64,000 nt of DNA from Neodontobutis hainanensis. Taxonomy: Eukaryota > Chordata > Actinopteri > Gobiiformes > Odontobutidae. Below are positions 12,306 to 27,300 of this stretch, in pieces. The position numbers and the translations under genes are program-made. Positions within the stretch are counted from its first letter, which is position 1. Every line of letters begins with the position of its first letter. The stretch is from assembly GCA_024349245.1 (NCBI GenBank), contig JALDNG010000090.1:716501-780500 (forward strand). Reading direction: 5' to 3'. The notes under the pieces are model-generated. The model was not told the origin of the DNA and did no database searches. It saw only the letters and a program-made list of their open reading frames with translations.

Positions 12306-15300
12306 GTCGGTGTTCATTCAGTTATGGTCTGTGGCTTTTATCCTAATACACATATACACAGTTAAAGTGAACAATAAAGACCCTATGGATGCAAGAAGAA
12401 GACGTCCTAAAGGCAGCCAATTGAATTTACAGGGCAAAAGAAAAATTAGAAACAGGTCCAAGGATTGAGTCTCTGTTTGAACTGGTCAGTTAGTTCAGCT
12501 TATTCAGTTGCTGTCAATTGGCAGATACAACAAGAAGGTGTAATGTCTCATAACCTTTTACAATAAACCAGATGAGGCCATTATAGTTTTTATCTAAATA
12601 CTTAAGCTACCTACCTATCTATCTACCTCCCTACACTATACTGTACCCAGACACAACATATACAAATTAAGAAAAAGACACACAGGTAACATGCAAAACA
12701 CTATAAGGTCAGTGCAGCTAAACGAATAAAGACAATAATCAAAAATGTGGCCCAAATACTGTAAATTATTATGTTGACTGCTTTATTTGAAAGTTATTTG
12801 GGTGAGAAATATTGCTCATTGAAAATCTGTGCTCTACACTGACAGGTATTTTCATTATAAACATTTCTTTAAAGACACTGCCATCTATGGTTCTACTGCT
12901 TTAAACCAAGCTGAGGTTCATTGTCCCCCTGCCGCCTGTAAGACTTATTAACTTTATGTCAGTGTTAAGGCGCAGACAGTCACTTACTGTTACGCTGTCT
13001 TCAGTCTGTCGGACACACTTTAACAGCAGCTAACTTTGGGCGTTAACAGGCCTCGGCAGCTGGCACCTGGCTCAGAACAAACGGCCGCCCTCCTGCCATC
13101 TGTTTGTGCGCCAGGCTGGGGCCGCGTTAACAGCAGAGAATCAGAGGGTCAGGCCAACCACCACACGGCCGCACTATGCTTCACACCTACGGTCAGCCCC
13201 CGATGTATCATGGGAACACATGGTGGAGATGACAGTAATCACCTGCGCACAGTACAACAAAGATGTAGATATAAAAGCCTGCTATTTTGGGCCATTTCTT
13301 GAATCCGTTCCATGCACCTCAGGTTACAGTTGGCAAAGCTCTTCAATGACTGACACCTGATAAAATGACACTATTGATTATACTAAACACAACTACATAT
13401 CACTATCTACGCGATGATATGGTACAGCAGGCTGATGTCAGAAATGTTGGTTGCTGGCATATAAAGTGTTTATTCTATAAAGTGAGCTACCAGGCAACAC
13501 TGTAGCATGCATACCTATGTAGACTGTAGGGTCTGTATCTCCTATAGTGCGTGTTAAATAGTGTGTGCAGTTTTAAAATTAGCATGTGTCATATTTGGTA
13601 ACATTTGGTTGTGTTCCCTTTGAACGTGGACATTTATACAATACAATTGTACATGAAGAAGTACAAGAAGAGCATTTTTATTTTCCAAAAGAGTTTGAAA
13701 ATTACAAGTGCAAATTTGGATAAAGCTTGAACAAAAATGCTTAATGAAAGTCACTGTGCACATTTATTTGATTAAGAATTTCTTTCCACTGCTCCCTTCA
13801 GGGGTCCCCACAGCGACTCATGTAGTGGTTCCCATTCTTAGTCTGTCATAGCTTTTTATGCCTGGTGCCCTTTCTGTTGCAACTCTCTCCTCCAGGTCAG
13901 TCTAGTTCAGTTTATTTAGCTGCATGCATGAAAAATCTACCTGCAAAGCAAAAACCCAGTCACTTTCTTGTAGAGATGCAAGTCTATTAATTATCTAACA
14001 ATGTCTTGGGAAATGGAGACAGACTTTTATTTGTAAGATTTACATTAAGACCAATGTTTATCTGATCTTTTATCTAACCAGTCAGAGTGAGTATGCAACA
14101 ACATACTGATTAATTTGTAGACAACATTTTAGTTGTTACTCTTTTTATTCTTGGACTAAAGTGTTTCTTTGCATCCCCCTAAAGTAAAGCAAAACTACAC
14201 CACCACAAGTACAGATTCATCAAAAACTTTGTAGTATATAGACTGAGCCCACATGAACCATCTGTCCATCTGACCTGCCTAACTCCCCTCAGATTATATT
14301 TACATTTTATGAAATCGGCAGATGCTAAGCAAAGAAAACTTTTATCAGCCTCATCTGAAAAGCTTCTTAATTAATGTTTCTGTCAAGTGTGTAGTTGTAC
14401 AGCGGATTCTATTTGTTTTCTGACAATGTGCACCTGAGATTCAGTGACATGTTATGGTTATGATTTATTCACCGCAGGCACTTAAAGCTAAAGGCTGTGT
14501 CCTTGGTGAAATATTCAGAGTCAACAGCGAGTTGAGGCCACGAGGCAAACCTTTAGACATAAACAATTGGTGAAGCTGTGCGCTTTACGTTACATTATTT
14601 ACAACTATGTGAAAAGGAGGAGGCATTTTGATGAGAAGTGAAGACAGAGTTGAGCAAGCTCCAAGAATCTAAGATGGCCGCTGCTTGTTTTTTCAGACTC
14701 TGCAGGTGTCACAACCTCATTTAACATTAACAAAATCCCATTTAGTGAAGTCCCTCCCTCCAATCCTGCAATAAGTGTTGACTGATAATATGTTTATGTA
14801 TTACTCAAGGAAAATAATAATGAAATATCAAATAGTGTCATTTGACCATCACAATGACTTGATTAAAATTGATTATGGTTGGATTTTATGACCCTGAATT
14901 TTAGGGAAGCAGTAAAACGTCCTTACTTTAAAACCGGCTTGATGCACAGAGACAACAGATGACATTTTTCATGTGGGAATCAGAAAAATGACGAGAATTC
15001 AGACATGTCATTTTGAGAGAAGGCCAGCATCATTAGTGGTTTCAAAAAAACAAAGGGAAATTTGTTTTTAAACAAGTACAGCTTTGATCTAAAATATAAT
15101 GCATAAATTTAATGAAGAAACACCACAAGATGTTATGGAGAGCTTGAACTGGTGCCAGAACGTGCACAGTAGTGCAGCTTGTAGTAGTATGGCAATGCAG
15201 TAAATTGCACAGCCATTATCATTGAAATGTACCTTTGTTTGTTTCAATGCATTTCAAATGGCTTGAAAGAAAATTAATCTCTGGCTCAGCCTAAAGCATG

Positions 15301-18300
15301 GCATTAAATACACATTTAAAATAAAATAATTAAAGGTTAATCCAAAAGCTGCCTTGTACAGTTTACAGGAGTAGAGCGGGGTGACGCTCACTTAGCTTGA
15401 CAGAACTAACACAAAGCTAACAAACAAATGAGCCTTGTGCTAATATTGAAACAACAATTATTGGAACATCTGAGGAACTTAACCAAACAGTTTAAAGTAA
15501 AGTTCAAACAGCTGCAGAGAGTACAATGGGGCGCTCCGGACCTGACACTAGGGGCTCTGGAGGATCAGGGGCAGGTGTGAAAGTCGGGGGGGGGGGCTTT
15601 AGCTTTAGCTGGACGGACGTGCCTGCTTCAATCATCCAGGCAAATTTAAAATAATGGAATTACTTGATTTATTCAATGAATTGTATCAGCGCTAGTGCAC
15701 AGACATCAATATTAGGCCATTGTTGCTCTAGCTCCGAGACTTTCCATTAAAAATGCCATCTCTGTCATTCTAAAATGGTAAATGACATGCATTTATATAA
15801 AGCACTTTTTTGTAACCTTCTCAGGCACCGAAAGCACTTTACATTATGCTTCCATTCACCCCATTCACCCCTGGGGCAGACAGAGAGGGGGCTGCCATAC
15901 ACACAGCATCCACACACCAAACTCACCTCAACAATTTCAAACTGATGTGGCACTAGAGACAAGGAGGGTTAAGTGTCTTGCCCAAGGACACAACAACAGA
16001 GCGACATATCTTACTGAACCTTCTTTAAGGGTGCATTCACACCCGCCCTGTTTGGTCGTTTCCTCTGGAATTTGGTGAGGTGTGATTGCACAACTGAACT
16101 CTGATTTGGACCTAAAAAATCTAACCCTGGTCAACCTGAAAACATAGGTCTTGGTTCGTTTCCAAGTGAACCATGGTGCAGTTCCTATAAGGTGTGAACG
16201 CAAAGCGAACCAAACAGTGAACCAAAGACAGGAAGCGGACCACAGCACTACGTACTGTGGGTAAACAACCAAAACAAACGCAAGTGTGGAGCAAGAGTTG
16301 AAAAAAATAGCTTATTTTGATACGTGAATTAGTGAGGGAGAAAAGGCGCTGATAGAAAAATGGTCAGATGAAAAAAGATTACACTGCCTGTCAAGAAAAA
16401 CGGGGATTCAAACTAATTGGTGGAAAAATTGAGGCTTTAAATTTGTACAGAAGAGCTGGAAAGGGCTTATTTTGCAATTTTGATTCACTTTAGCAGTAAA
16501 TAATAAAAAGTATGGTCACAGCCATTTCATAGCAGGGCCTGTCTGTGCAGAGTTATATTGTTGTAGCAGTCACATTTGCTCCAGGGAAAAAAATATGTCC
16601 AAGACGGTCTGCTGCTCAAACTATGTCCTTTATTGTAAAGTATATTTTTAAGATTCTTTTATTATTATTTTTGCGACAGAAAAAAAAGTTGCCCAATAGA
16701 TTAGCGTTTTTTCTTGTTCTATGTGTTTCTTCGTCCTCTACTTCAGTAATTATTGCTGCAGCGTTACCACAGGCGAGGGGAGTAATGGTGTTATTCAGAA
16801 GGTTTGGTTCGTTTGACAGAGTGCAGTGTGAAAGTGAACTGAATGTTGCAACATTATCGAACTGAGTCTACCGAACTATTAGGTATGAAAACGACAAACC
16901 ATCCCTAGCAACAGGTCCTACCCATCAGAGACTTCCTAATGCCCTGTCAGCTGAGCGTGCCATTGATCGCCTGTAGTCTATCCCTCTTGTGTGTGAAATG
17001 AGGAAACGTGGAGGCTTCTGAGCAGTGATGGTCAGGTGGTGGACACGACGGCGGTGCTGACAGTTCCCTCTTTAGTGACTCCTCCTTATCTCATAAGCTC
17101 CAGATGTTCTTCTCTCCCTTCCCCCTCCCCCACGTCATACACTTCTCAAATCCATTGTGTGTGAAAGAAACAGTGAGTGCTGGATTCATTGCACTTCTGG
17201 TTATTAGGCAGGTGTAAAATATTTTACCCAATACTGGCACATATAATTTAAAGTGATTTTGTTTGTAACTTTTCAAAGTCAACTGACAGAGTTTCACTGT
17301 GTTTGTTTACAGATTAGTTCAAGGAGACAAACATAAACCTTGTCTGTTCTGAACGTCAAATCAATGCATGAGACAAATGGATCTTAGATTCTACAAAAAA
17401 ATATGTTTTTACTATTTTCTTATTCATGTGAACAAAATGCCACAAAAGCACTGCATCTAAATAACACGTTTTTAGTAAATTATGTGACTTTAGAGTTGGT
17501 CATGTGGTCTTAACATACAGAATACTATGGATATGGATAGGGTAGAACTATGCATTAAAATATAATTGACCTATGTTGTGTTGGATACATTAATTCCACA
17601 TCATTCCAAAAGCTACATTTGCTGTGACTTTGTCCTACAGATCAGACAGAAGAAGCCTTCACCTTGGCAATATGAGCCGTGTGGCCTCAGCGCTGATGTA
17701 GCCATATGTTATAGCCATCTCGCTGCTATCTCTACATGTTTGTTTGGCCAGACTCACGGCTGTTTGGGATGAAAGTACGACAGTGGCGTGTGCATAGGCA
17801 GATAGATACAGGATGGAGGGAGCAGGGAGGGATACGGGGTGATGATTTATCTGAACAACACACAGACAGTGCATACCTCTGGCAGTCTGGTGGGCCTCGC
17901 AGGGATGAATCTCCAAAACGACTTGTTATTGCCTGTTTGTTTTGGGAAGGGAAGCAGAGGAACAAGTGATGGATGAAAAGGTGGAGAGGATTAATCTAAA
18001 TGATGGTGCAAGTGGAATAGGCCAGATATTAATTGAGTTGTAAAGCCAAGAAAGGGAGAAAAAGCAAGCCAGTCTAAGAGAATCTTTACTATTTTACATT
18101 TACAACAAATGTCACAAGTAACAACCTTTTTTTTCCTCAATAGACATGATGCAGGTTAAGTTGGTACAAAAACACAAAAACTAATGCATATGGGGGACCT
18201 GTATTTGTTACCCCACACAACATTGACATCTATTGAGGTTGTTTAGTAAAAGCTAGTGTGTGCTATCTTTCTCTAAACTTGTTTTTCCTAACCACAAGTG

Positions 18301-21300
18301 GTGTTTGGAACATGAACCCATGTAGTGTAAGTTTCTATTTCTCCCAGAGTTGTCAGAAGTTGCAAAAGCGTAAAGCACAAAAAAACTACCTCTGATAGTT
18401 CTCTTGATCTTATCTGAACACCTTGACCCTCTTAAAACTGGACCTAAATATTGCTGGTGTTTGGAGAAATGAACAGCTTGATTGTTTTTTTCGGTCAGTC
18501 ATTCAAAGGTAGTTTTTAAAGCTTGTAAACGTTGATGAAAAAATATACACCAGCGATATTCAAAATTCAGTTTGCAATATTACACTTTGAGATTGCAATA
18601 TTTTTCGTCACCCTTTCATTGAACACGAAAGCAGAACAGTTACCAAAAAGTGGAGCTAAACACTGTAGCCTGCTGATGGGGAAACTTGGGCATGAGAATC
18701 TACCTTGTCTTGTAAACACTGCATTAAAGTCCAGCAGAACTTGTAACCTGTGACTGTACTGTTCAGTGGTAATGGGGCTTCTGTTGTTTCTACAAACTTA
18801 GCTACACTGAATTATGTGAGATAGGGTTGAAAAAAACAGCACAAGAACATGCGAAGGAGAGGAAATGAGTTGTTGTCGCACACAAATCAAGCGCTCCTAT
18901 TCCTGTGGGGAGACGTCGTGCTGACTGCCTCTGCTGCTGCTGCCATTCGAGCCTTTTTATTTTGAAGCAAAGTTGTCATCTCTGGTTCTCTTCATTTGTC
19001 ACTTTTGCGGCATCTAATGAGACACTCAGTCGTGCTGGTTAAGCTTGGCCCGTCATGCATTTGATGCAAACACAAGGGCGCACAAAACCTCTGTCTGTTT
19101 GTGGACAAAAAGCTGTTTGACTATTTTGGCACTGGAATCTCCCGGGAGCCAGTGGTGTGTTTGTGGAGAAGGTCGTCATTTCCACATCAAACAGTCTGTG
19201 TGGGGAATGTACGACCCTTCAAATGTACCGAAACATTACTGCTGTCCAACAGAAGAGAAGTGCAGAGCAGTGTGCAAAAACAAGAATTGTACTTCCATCA
19301 ATGGGAGATGAAATTCCCCATTGTGATTAAAGCTAAAGACTTAGCTTCATGTAGAAAACAGCGCGCCTCAGGCAGAAAACCATACACCGACAAATGTGCT
19401 TTTTAGGATTTTACAAGTGCACTCTTTGGGGAGAAAACATTGTCTGAATCTATTTTGTTCATCAACAGTACGTCTACCCCAGAAAAAATGAGCTAAACAA
19501 GACACTTTGCTTACAAACCTCTTTTTTGCTACTTTAAATCAGCATCAAAGATTGTTCTTAGAGGATTCACACAATCATGTGGGCATAGAAAAAACATTAA
19601 CCTAATGAGTCCTTTTGTGAAGACAGCACCTATGTACAGTATATAACCATCTATAACCATGTCAATTTCTTGCATTTCTATGGAAATCTATGGATTCTAT
19701 GGATGTCTCCACTCCACAAGTTATGAACAGATCCCAAATTTTCACCCCCCAAAAAATATGCAAGTCTTGAGTTTTGAATCTTGAGTTTTCAAGAAAAAGT
19801 CAAAATTGCCACTTGGAGAGAGCTGCTTACTTTAGCTGTTTTAATCAATAAAGAAATTGTAAAAGTCACAATACCACACATCCCCTACATCACTCCTGAT
19901 TTTTTATGCATATTTTATATCCCAGATGCACACAGTAACATTGCATTCATTTCTAAGGGCATGTAAGACAGATGCTCTAAATCAAAGCTACACATTTGAG
20001 GCAGAATCCTGGGATATAGTAGCCTTGTATTAGTTATTCACTTATTCCCTAAGATGGAGCTGTAAATGACACTAGAGAAATTTGAATTATTGCCTTAGTC
20101 CAACTTAAGCAGATCTTTAAAATGCAGGTAATTATGACAGCAGTCGGTAACTTAAAATCTTTCTTAGTAGAGGTAATACATTTAGATCATGTTGTTCAAA
20201 GTAGAGGTACTGCTGTAGGTTAGTATCGCTTAGTTGGACTAGAGCTGGACATAACAATCTGTGCATGCCACAGTTCAAACAACAGATAAAAAGATTTAGA
20301 CCAAGAGCTACATCTTTTTTTTAAAGTCACACAGAATATGCTACAAATGCTGGTAGCAAATTCTTTTTTTTTTCCATTTTTGCCATGAAACATAAAAACA
20401 TTTCAATTGGTGCTTAGCCTAAAACATTCCACAAATGCCTTAATATGACCTTTACATTTTTAGTTATTAATGTGGTATTCGTTTCCATTTAAGGACCCAT
20501 CTCCCTAGGCTTTTCATGTGTAAGGTCAGTTAGGTCACAGGGAACTTTGACTTCACTGCCAAATAAGTGAGGTCAAAGTTATGTTGTTCTTCCAAATTGA
20601 TTACAATTTGCAAAAAACTGCACTGTGCACAAGCAGAACAACACACTGTTGGACAAGGGATTGACATGAAAGATAATTTGCATCTGTTCCGGGAGCAGTA
20701 AAACTTTGAGCGCTAGCCTTACAACCACAATTACAGTAGTTTTTGTAAATGCAAAGATGAGCAGTTAAAGGCGCAGCCTGCTCCCACAGCTGCCCATACC
20801 CAGACATTTTTCACATGCTTGTAAGAAACTGACACATGCACATTAAACTTTGTCTTCTGACATATCTTAGCTTCTAGCTTCTAATTTTTTAACAACCTTA
20901 TCCTGGGCATAATGGATTATTTGCCACTTGTGCTTGATGCTTCCGTCAGAGCGAGGGGAGTACATCTGAAAGGAGAATGCAGACCCAGGGAACTTCTAAA
21001 TGGGTCCTCACCCCACCTTTTAAAGCACTGTCAAAATTGTATTCATTTATAAGAAGCTAGACTTGAAGATCCATTTTACTTGTAAACATCAACAAAAATT
21101 GATTTGAAGTCAGACTTTAAGAAAATGTTTATTGAATCCATAAAGTTAAGTGAAATATGTCTCTGGCATTAATTATTTTGGTTGCTTTGTCTGTGTATTT
21201 GTAACACTATACTTTACATCAGACAGTTTTCATAGCAGATTGTATGCTCTACACCTCCTTCTGCCACATTTGGATTTGACAGACAGCATTGAAATCCCTT

Positions 21301-24300
21301 CAATATCCGGCGATGAACCATAAGTAATCCTTCAGTCACTGCGTCCCATTAGTGATGTGTGCTGTATAGGTTTTGAGAGGATTTCATCAGTGCAAAGATG
21401 CTTCCCTCCACTTAAAGTCCAAACGCAAACAAAAGTTCATTAGAATGCACTCGGTTGATGTTGACAGCTGTGTTCTGTCACCTCCTCCACCGCGTGTTTT
21501 CTCCGACCAGAGCTGTTATAGTGAGGAGACTTTGTGGATTAATAACATCCCGCTGACTCGCTCCCCTCTCTGTGACACAGTCTTTGGACACGTTGCCGGC
21601 AGATTAATTATTTGAACCGCGATGGAGCCTGCAGGTTTTTTTGCCACAAGGAACAGCCAGCGAAAGATAGAGCCCATTCCCCGCCTTCCTAAGATAAATC
21701 ATCCTTGCAAAGTTTTTGGCTGTGAACTAGGATTTAGATTGATGATGATCCGCAAAGGGTAATGTTGTCTCAGACTCAGGTTGTGTTTTAAGTTAATAGG
21801 ATAGTCTTCCATCCTTCTCATTCATATTAATAAAATGTATTCGGCAGAGGTGAAGTCTTCAGGGCTGTGCAGACGGCAGTGTATCTCATAGTGCCAGAGG
21901 GGCCATTTGGACATTGCACTCAGGGGTTGAGCTCTCCATACTAATTGGCTTAGACTGTTTTAGACAACTAAATTGAAGCTATTTTCTCCAATGCCTGGAC
22001 CAAATGGACAGGTGTGTCCTACATGTTAAAGAGCACAAAAAGTATTACCATTCAAATTTTATTTTTCATTTGCATTATTTATTAAATCAGCACAAGTGTG
22101 CAGTTTATTCAGTGTACAGGATAAATAGTGGATCATGGAATCAGTTGTTTACAATCAAGTGCACATACAGTAGAGGTGAGGCCTGGCTCCAAAAGCACAA
22201 ATCCAATTGGTTGTCACTCAAAAAAATGCCAGAGAATATTACGTTAATACGGTCTCATCCTATCTTTAAACTTTGTTCCACTTTTTTATGTACCGATTTT
22301 AGTCTCTGTTACGCTTAATTTTTACAAAAAAATTTACATAAAATTTTACTGCTCCTTGTTTCAAAATGTAGCCCTTGTTTTCGAAGGCATTAAAACTCCC
22401 TACAGTGTGTTCTCCAAATACGTGGCTAATATTTATTTGGTAGCATGACTCTACTGAACCCAAAGGAGGAAAGATGGGTTTTTTATATCATTAACCTACC
22501 AACAACTGCCACACCAAAAAAAACATCTGTTTTTATGAAAATAAAACTGGGATATAGTTATATTCAAGACATAATGAAGCAAGAATAAAGTTGTATTTGT
22601 TGATAAAAACATCCACCTGTTGGGGTTAATGGTCCCTGACTGTTTGCACTAATTAGCCGACTATGAAGAGCGTCTTATAAAGTTATAACAGTAACTGAGC
22701 CTAACGCTGAGCTTCAGAGACATTTTACTGACATGACATGTCAATGTTTGACAGTAATTGCAAATAAAACAGTTACTTAATTCTTGTTTCATTACGTCGT
22801 TCCTCTCAGAAGTGTAGATTGAGTAATGTTAGAGCCTTCAATGAGGGGTGCACGTGGCAGAGTGGTTAGCACTCCTGCCTCACAGCAAGAAGGTGGAGAG
22901 TTAAAACCCGGCCGGCTCAAACATTCTGACTCTGGTCTTTCTGTGAGGAGTCTGCATGTCCTCCATGTGTTACCGTGGGTTCTCTCCGGGTACTCCGGCT
23001 TCCTCCCACCGTCCAAACACATGTATGTACAGGTTAATTGGAAACTCTAAAGTGTCCCTAGTGAATGAATGTGAGAGTGAATGGTTGTCTGTCACTGTTT
23101 GTCTCTAAATGTCAGCCCTGCGACTAACTGGCCACTGTCCAGGATGTACCCCGCCTCAGGCCGAAAGCTACTGGGATAGGCTCTAGTCACCCACGACCTC
23201 TATCGGGACAAAGCGGTAGAAAATGAATGAATGAATGAAAAAAAAAAAGAGCCTTCAATGTGGCTCTAACATTAACCTAGCTTACGTTGAACAATGGGCT
23301 TCGTCTAATTACAGAAGCGTACCAAACGTTTCATCGAAGGTAAGATTAAGTAAATGCAATGTAAAGATATATTATTGACTGTATTGTACCCATAAATCAT
23401 ATCTTTACAGAATCGCCCTGAGCTTTCTAAAGTAACTACGACAGTAAAACAAGCTAACATTACATGAGCAACTAACAGTTGGACCCCATTAGTGTCTAAC
23501 TGTTTATAAAGACCTTCTTCTGTGAGAATATGCTGACACTGCCCTGCAGACCTACTCTTAGCTGGTTACTCAAATGTCACGTAAGTAAGTTCAACCCGCT
23601 ATCTAGTCACATCATATGTGATCAAAAATTAATTCATAAAGAACTATAGCTGTCTTACTCAGAGTCCGATAAACAGTGTAAGTGTACTTTCCAAAGAGCT
23701 GTGGGCCAGGAGAAAAAAATATGTATATATAATATTCAATTAGGACTAGCACAAAAAAGGTTACTGTATGCACATGAGCTGTCAGTCACAGCTGTCAGTC
23801 GCCCACACGGCTGACACTTAAGGACTCTTATGAACGTCAAACAAGTAAATAAGATACATTCTTAGAAACTAATGATGTAGTATTTGCAAGAAATGTCAGC
23901 AATCACTATTCCATATGTTTCTTTTATCATTTTACTGTTTCAGCATGCTTTGAGCTGATACAAAGATTCAGGCACTTACATTCAGCTTATTAAGGACTTC
24001 TTAAGGCTTGCTTTCAGATCTTGATATTTTTCACAATCATGGTTTTAGTGGTCGGGGAAACCGGAGCACCTGGAGGAAACCTTCACAAACACTGGGTGAA
24101 CATGCAAACTCCACACAAAAGGTGTCCCTACCCTAGATGGGACCCAAACCCAGGACCTTCTTGCAGTGGTGCAGAGACACAGTGCTGTAATAGCACTTGG
24201 GTGATAACAGTGGTTTCTGAGCTTTTCAATGTAATAAGTAGTGACAGGTCATATTTTTAGACCTGTGTGATATGACTTTCTCTCAGCAGTCTTTGTACAC

Positions 24301-27300
24301 GAGTGGTGTCCAGCCTACAGTCCAGTAATGTCAGATCTCAGTTGGTAAGGCAAACAAACAAACAAACAAACAGCCGGACCCCAGTGGGACCACCCAGGGC
24401 TGATGAAGACATCTTAGGTGTGCAGGGCGGACGGTGTTGTGCTTGATGTTCCGCTCTGCAGGGAGTCAGGAGTGACACACTGTAGGCTGTTTAAGTTTCT
24501 CACAGAGATATGAGATGAATTATGGCACACACATATAGTGCACTATGAGTCATTGTCGGCAAACCTGCACCCCCTGAACCTGGGGAGAAAACAATCCACT
24601 GTGCTCTTTTTACTTTGTATTGGAAAACAATGTACCTGTTTGTTATTTTTGTCAGCTAGCAAAAGATAGTAAAAGAGTAGGAGATCTACAAGTATAGGTA
24701 CTGTATATAAGGCTTATAACACAAAACTTATAGCTTCAATCCAAATAGAAGAAACCAAACATGCCTAGAAAATGACCTGACAATGCAGGAAATAAGACAT
24801 TTAGTAAGCCAGTTGTACCTATCAAAAATGTCACTTCTTGGCTCTTATTCAAGAAGATTAAATTGCATTAAAAGACAACCCTACCTTGCCCCAAAAAGTG
24901 TTCTTAGAACCAAAGGAGTGTGGAACTCTGCAGTCTGTAGTAAGGTCTTCAATGTACAACAACACCCAGAGCAGAAAACGTTTTTTTATATATATATTTT
25001 TTTAAACATAAAAAAAAAACATTTAAGGGAAAGACTAAAAAAGCCACTGTCTGTTCTGTTGCAACCTGTGGCACGTTTCCCACCCTAGTTTGCAAACATA
25101 CCATCTATTTTGTCATAAAGCCAGGAGCCTCATGCCTTTTCCCATTCAGTGCCTGTTCTCTATTCATGTATTCATTCATTTATTCAAGGCCTCATGCAGT
25201 GCTTCACACTGGTTTTCTATTCTTTAATGATATTTGTGTCACCTTTAAATAAGGTATATGCAAACTGTAACATCTCAAAAACACATTTTGTAAAGAAGCT
25301 TATTTTTTAATATATTTTTGAGATATTTTTGCCCAGTTTGAAAAGTTTTCATTTTGTATTAAGAGCACATGAACTATGTCTAACATGCCTTTTTGACAAC
25401 CCCAGTAAATAATTTCAAACTCATGATTTATATTGATATTCCCATTTGTTTGTTTCATTTTGCTCAAAAACAAGACCACACTCAATAAAGACACAACGCA
25501 GTGGCAGTTATGTTCTTGTTTTTATGCAGCTTGTTCTTTGTCTTTGAATGAGCCCTGAGTGGTGCACTCACGCTTTTCACCATTGAAAACAGCGACATGT
25601 TCTTTCAAAGTTTCTCCTTGGACTCTATAACCCACAGGGAAATCAAAGAACATTACAGATCAGAGACAACAACTGCTGATACGGTCTTCAATAATCCAGC
25701 CTGTGCTTTTAAATATGAACAAGAAGCATTAAAGAAGTAGCTATCAGCACAAGATCTGTTTTGATGCAATCTGCTGGTTTCCGTCATGTCCATCGCTGAC
25801 CTTGTTGTTTATCAGGAATGGAGGGGGAGGGAGGGGACGGCCTGTAGAGCTGCTGGGATTGAACAGGAGGTCAGGTTTGAAGACAGTGTGCGACCACAGA
25901 GATGATCTAGTGCACAAGGAGCTGCTGACCAAACTTGGTAATGACCTCCATTCGTCAGGGACGGAAAACCAAACAGAAATGGTCCAATTAAGTTTTGACA
26001 CCAAACCAACTATACCAGGTCCTAGTAAAGAATAGTAAGAGAAGTCATCTAAAAAAATACCATTCTATAGGTGGTTTCTGGAGAAGGAAACACATATTTC
26101 ATTTTGAAGCAGAAGTGAAAAAATTTCTTCTTTGACTTAAATCTTTATGTGCGCAACTTTCTCAAACCATTTCCAGCCATCTTGAGACAGGGCCATTTAA
26201 TTTATATGATATAGGGGCAGAGTGTATAGTATGTTAAACGAGCAAAATGTCTGCTGCTCATGTGAAATGGCTAAGTATATGCTATCGGAAGTCGGAAAAC
26301 ATCTTTTATCAATTAAGAACAATTTACTCATTGCTTACCATTTATTTTGGCCATTCCTCAATATTTTATTTATAATGTTGTGTGAAGTGGTTTAAACAAC
26401 TGAATACATTTTGAATCACTGTTGGACAACCATTCCTGTCTCTCTTTCCTCCTTTCTAGTCTAGTCTGCGGTCAGACAAAACTAGTTTGAACTCAGCCCA
26501 CAGAGGGTGGCTTGGGTCAGAGCATCTGACCTGTTCGGGCCTTTTTAAAAAGTGTACCTTATATACTTCGTTATGGTCAAGAAAACACACTCCTGCAATT
26601 TTTTCCACAAGTACAATGTGTACAATTATCTGCAGAAGCATTTTATTTATCAAAAGTAAAAACAGAGTCAATTATACAAGAATAAAACATTTTTATAAGT
26701 GCTGTCAACATTAAAATTCTTAAGTTTCCAATAAAAGTACATGCGCTGGTGAGCTTTCTTGCACAGAGTATCCACCTGGTGATCAAAGGTCAGTTTGTCA
26801 TCAATGATAGTGCCAGGATACTAGCTCTACACACTGTGAGTTAAAAGAGTCAGGCGGGTGGGGAGGTTCTTTCTAAAATTATTAATCATTTCTAAATAAC
26901 ACAATGCAGGCACACTGTGTTTTGTAGGCTCTCTATGAGGCACAGATATAACTTTAAGGTAAGCCTCCTCTTTTCCTGTTTCTGGTCTAGTTCCACAGTC
27001 ACCATCTAATAAAAGCTAAATGAGTTGAAAGTGTCAAATGAACAAAATGCAGGATTTGGCAGACTTACAAGATTTTTATGCAATATAGATCTTTCTTTTG
27101 CCAGCACTTGAAGCATGAATCTCAGCTCTTGTGTTTCTGTGCGCCACATTTGGTGGGACTGTGCAGTGCTGAACAGGAACTTTTGGATTTTGGAGTTACC
27201 TAGACATGTCTAGCCATCACCATGTGGTCCAAATGGTCAGCTAATTCCATTGTATTTCCTTTTTGTTCTTCCACCACCAAAACGTGCCCCCAGACAGGTG

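Noticed and set aside
22844..22920. tRNA gene
   Set aside because: The A-box-like and degraded B-box belong to the SINE head. No cloverleaf with a proper anticodon and acceptor stem could be drawn.
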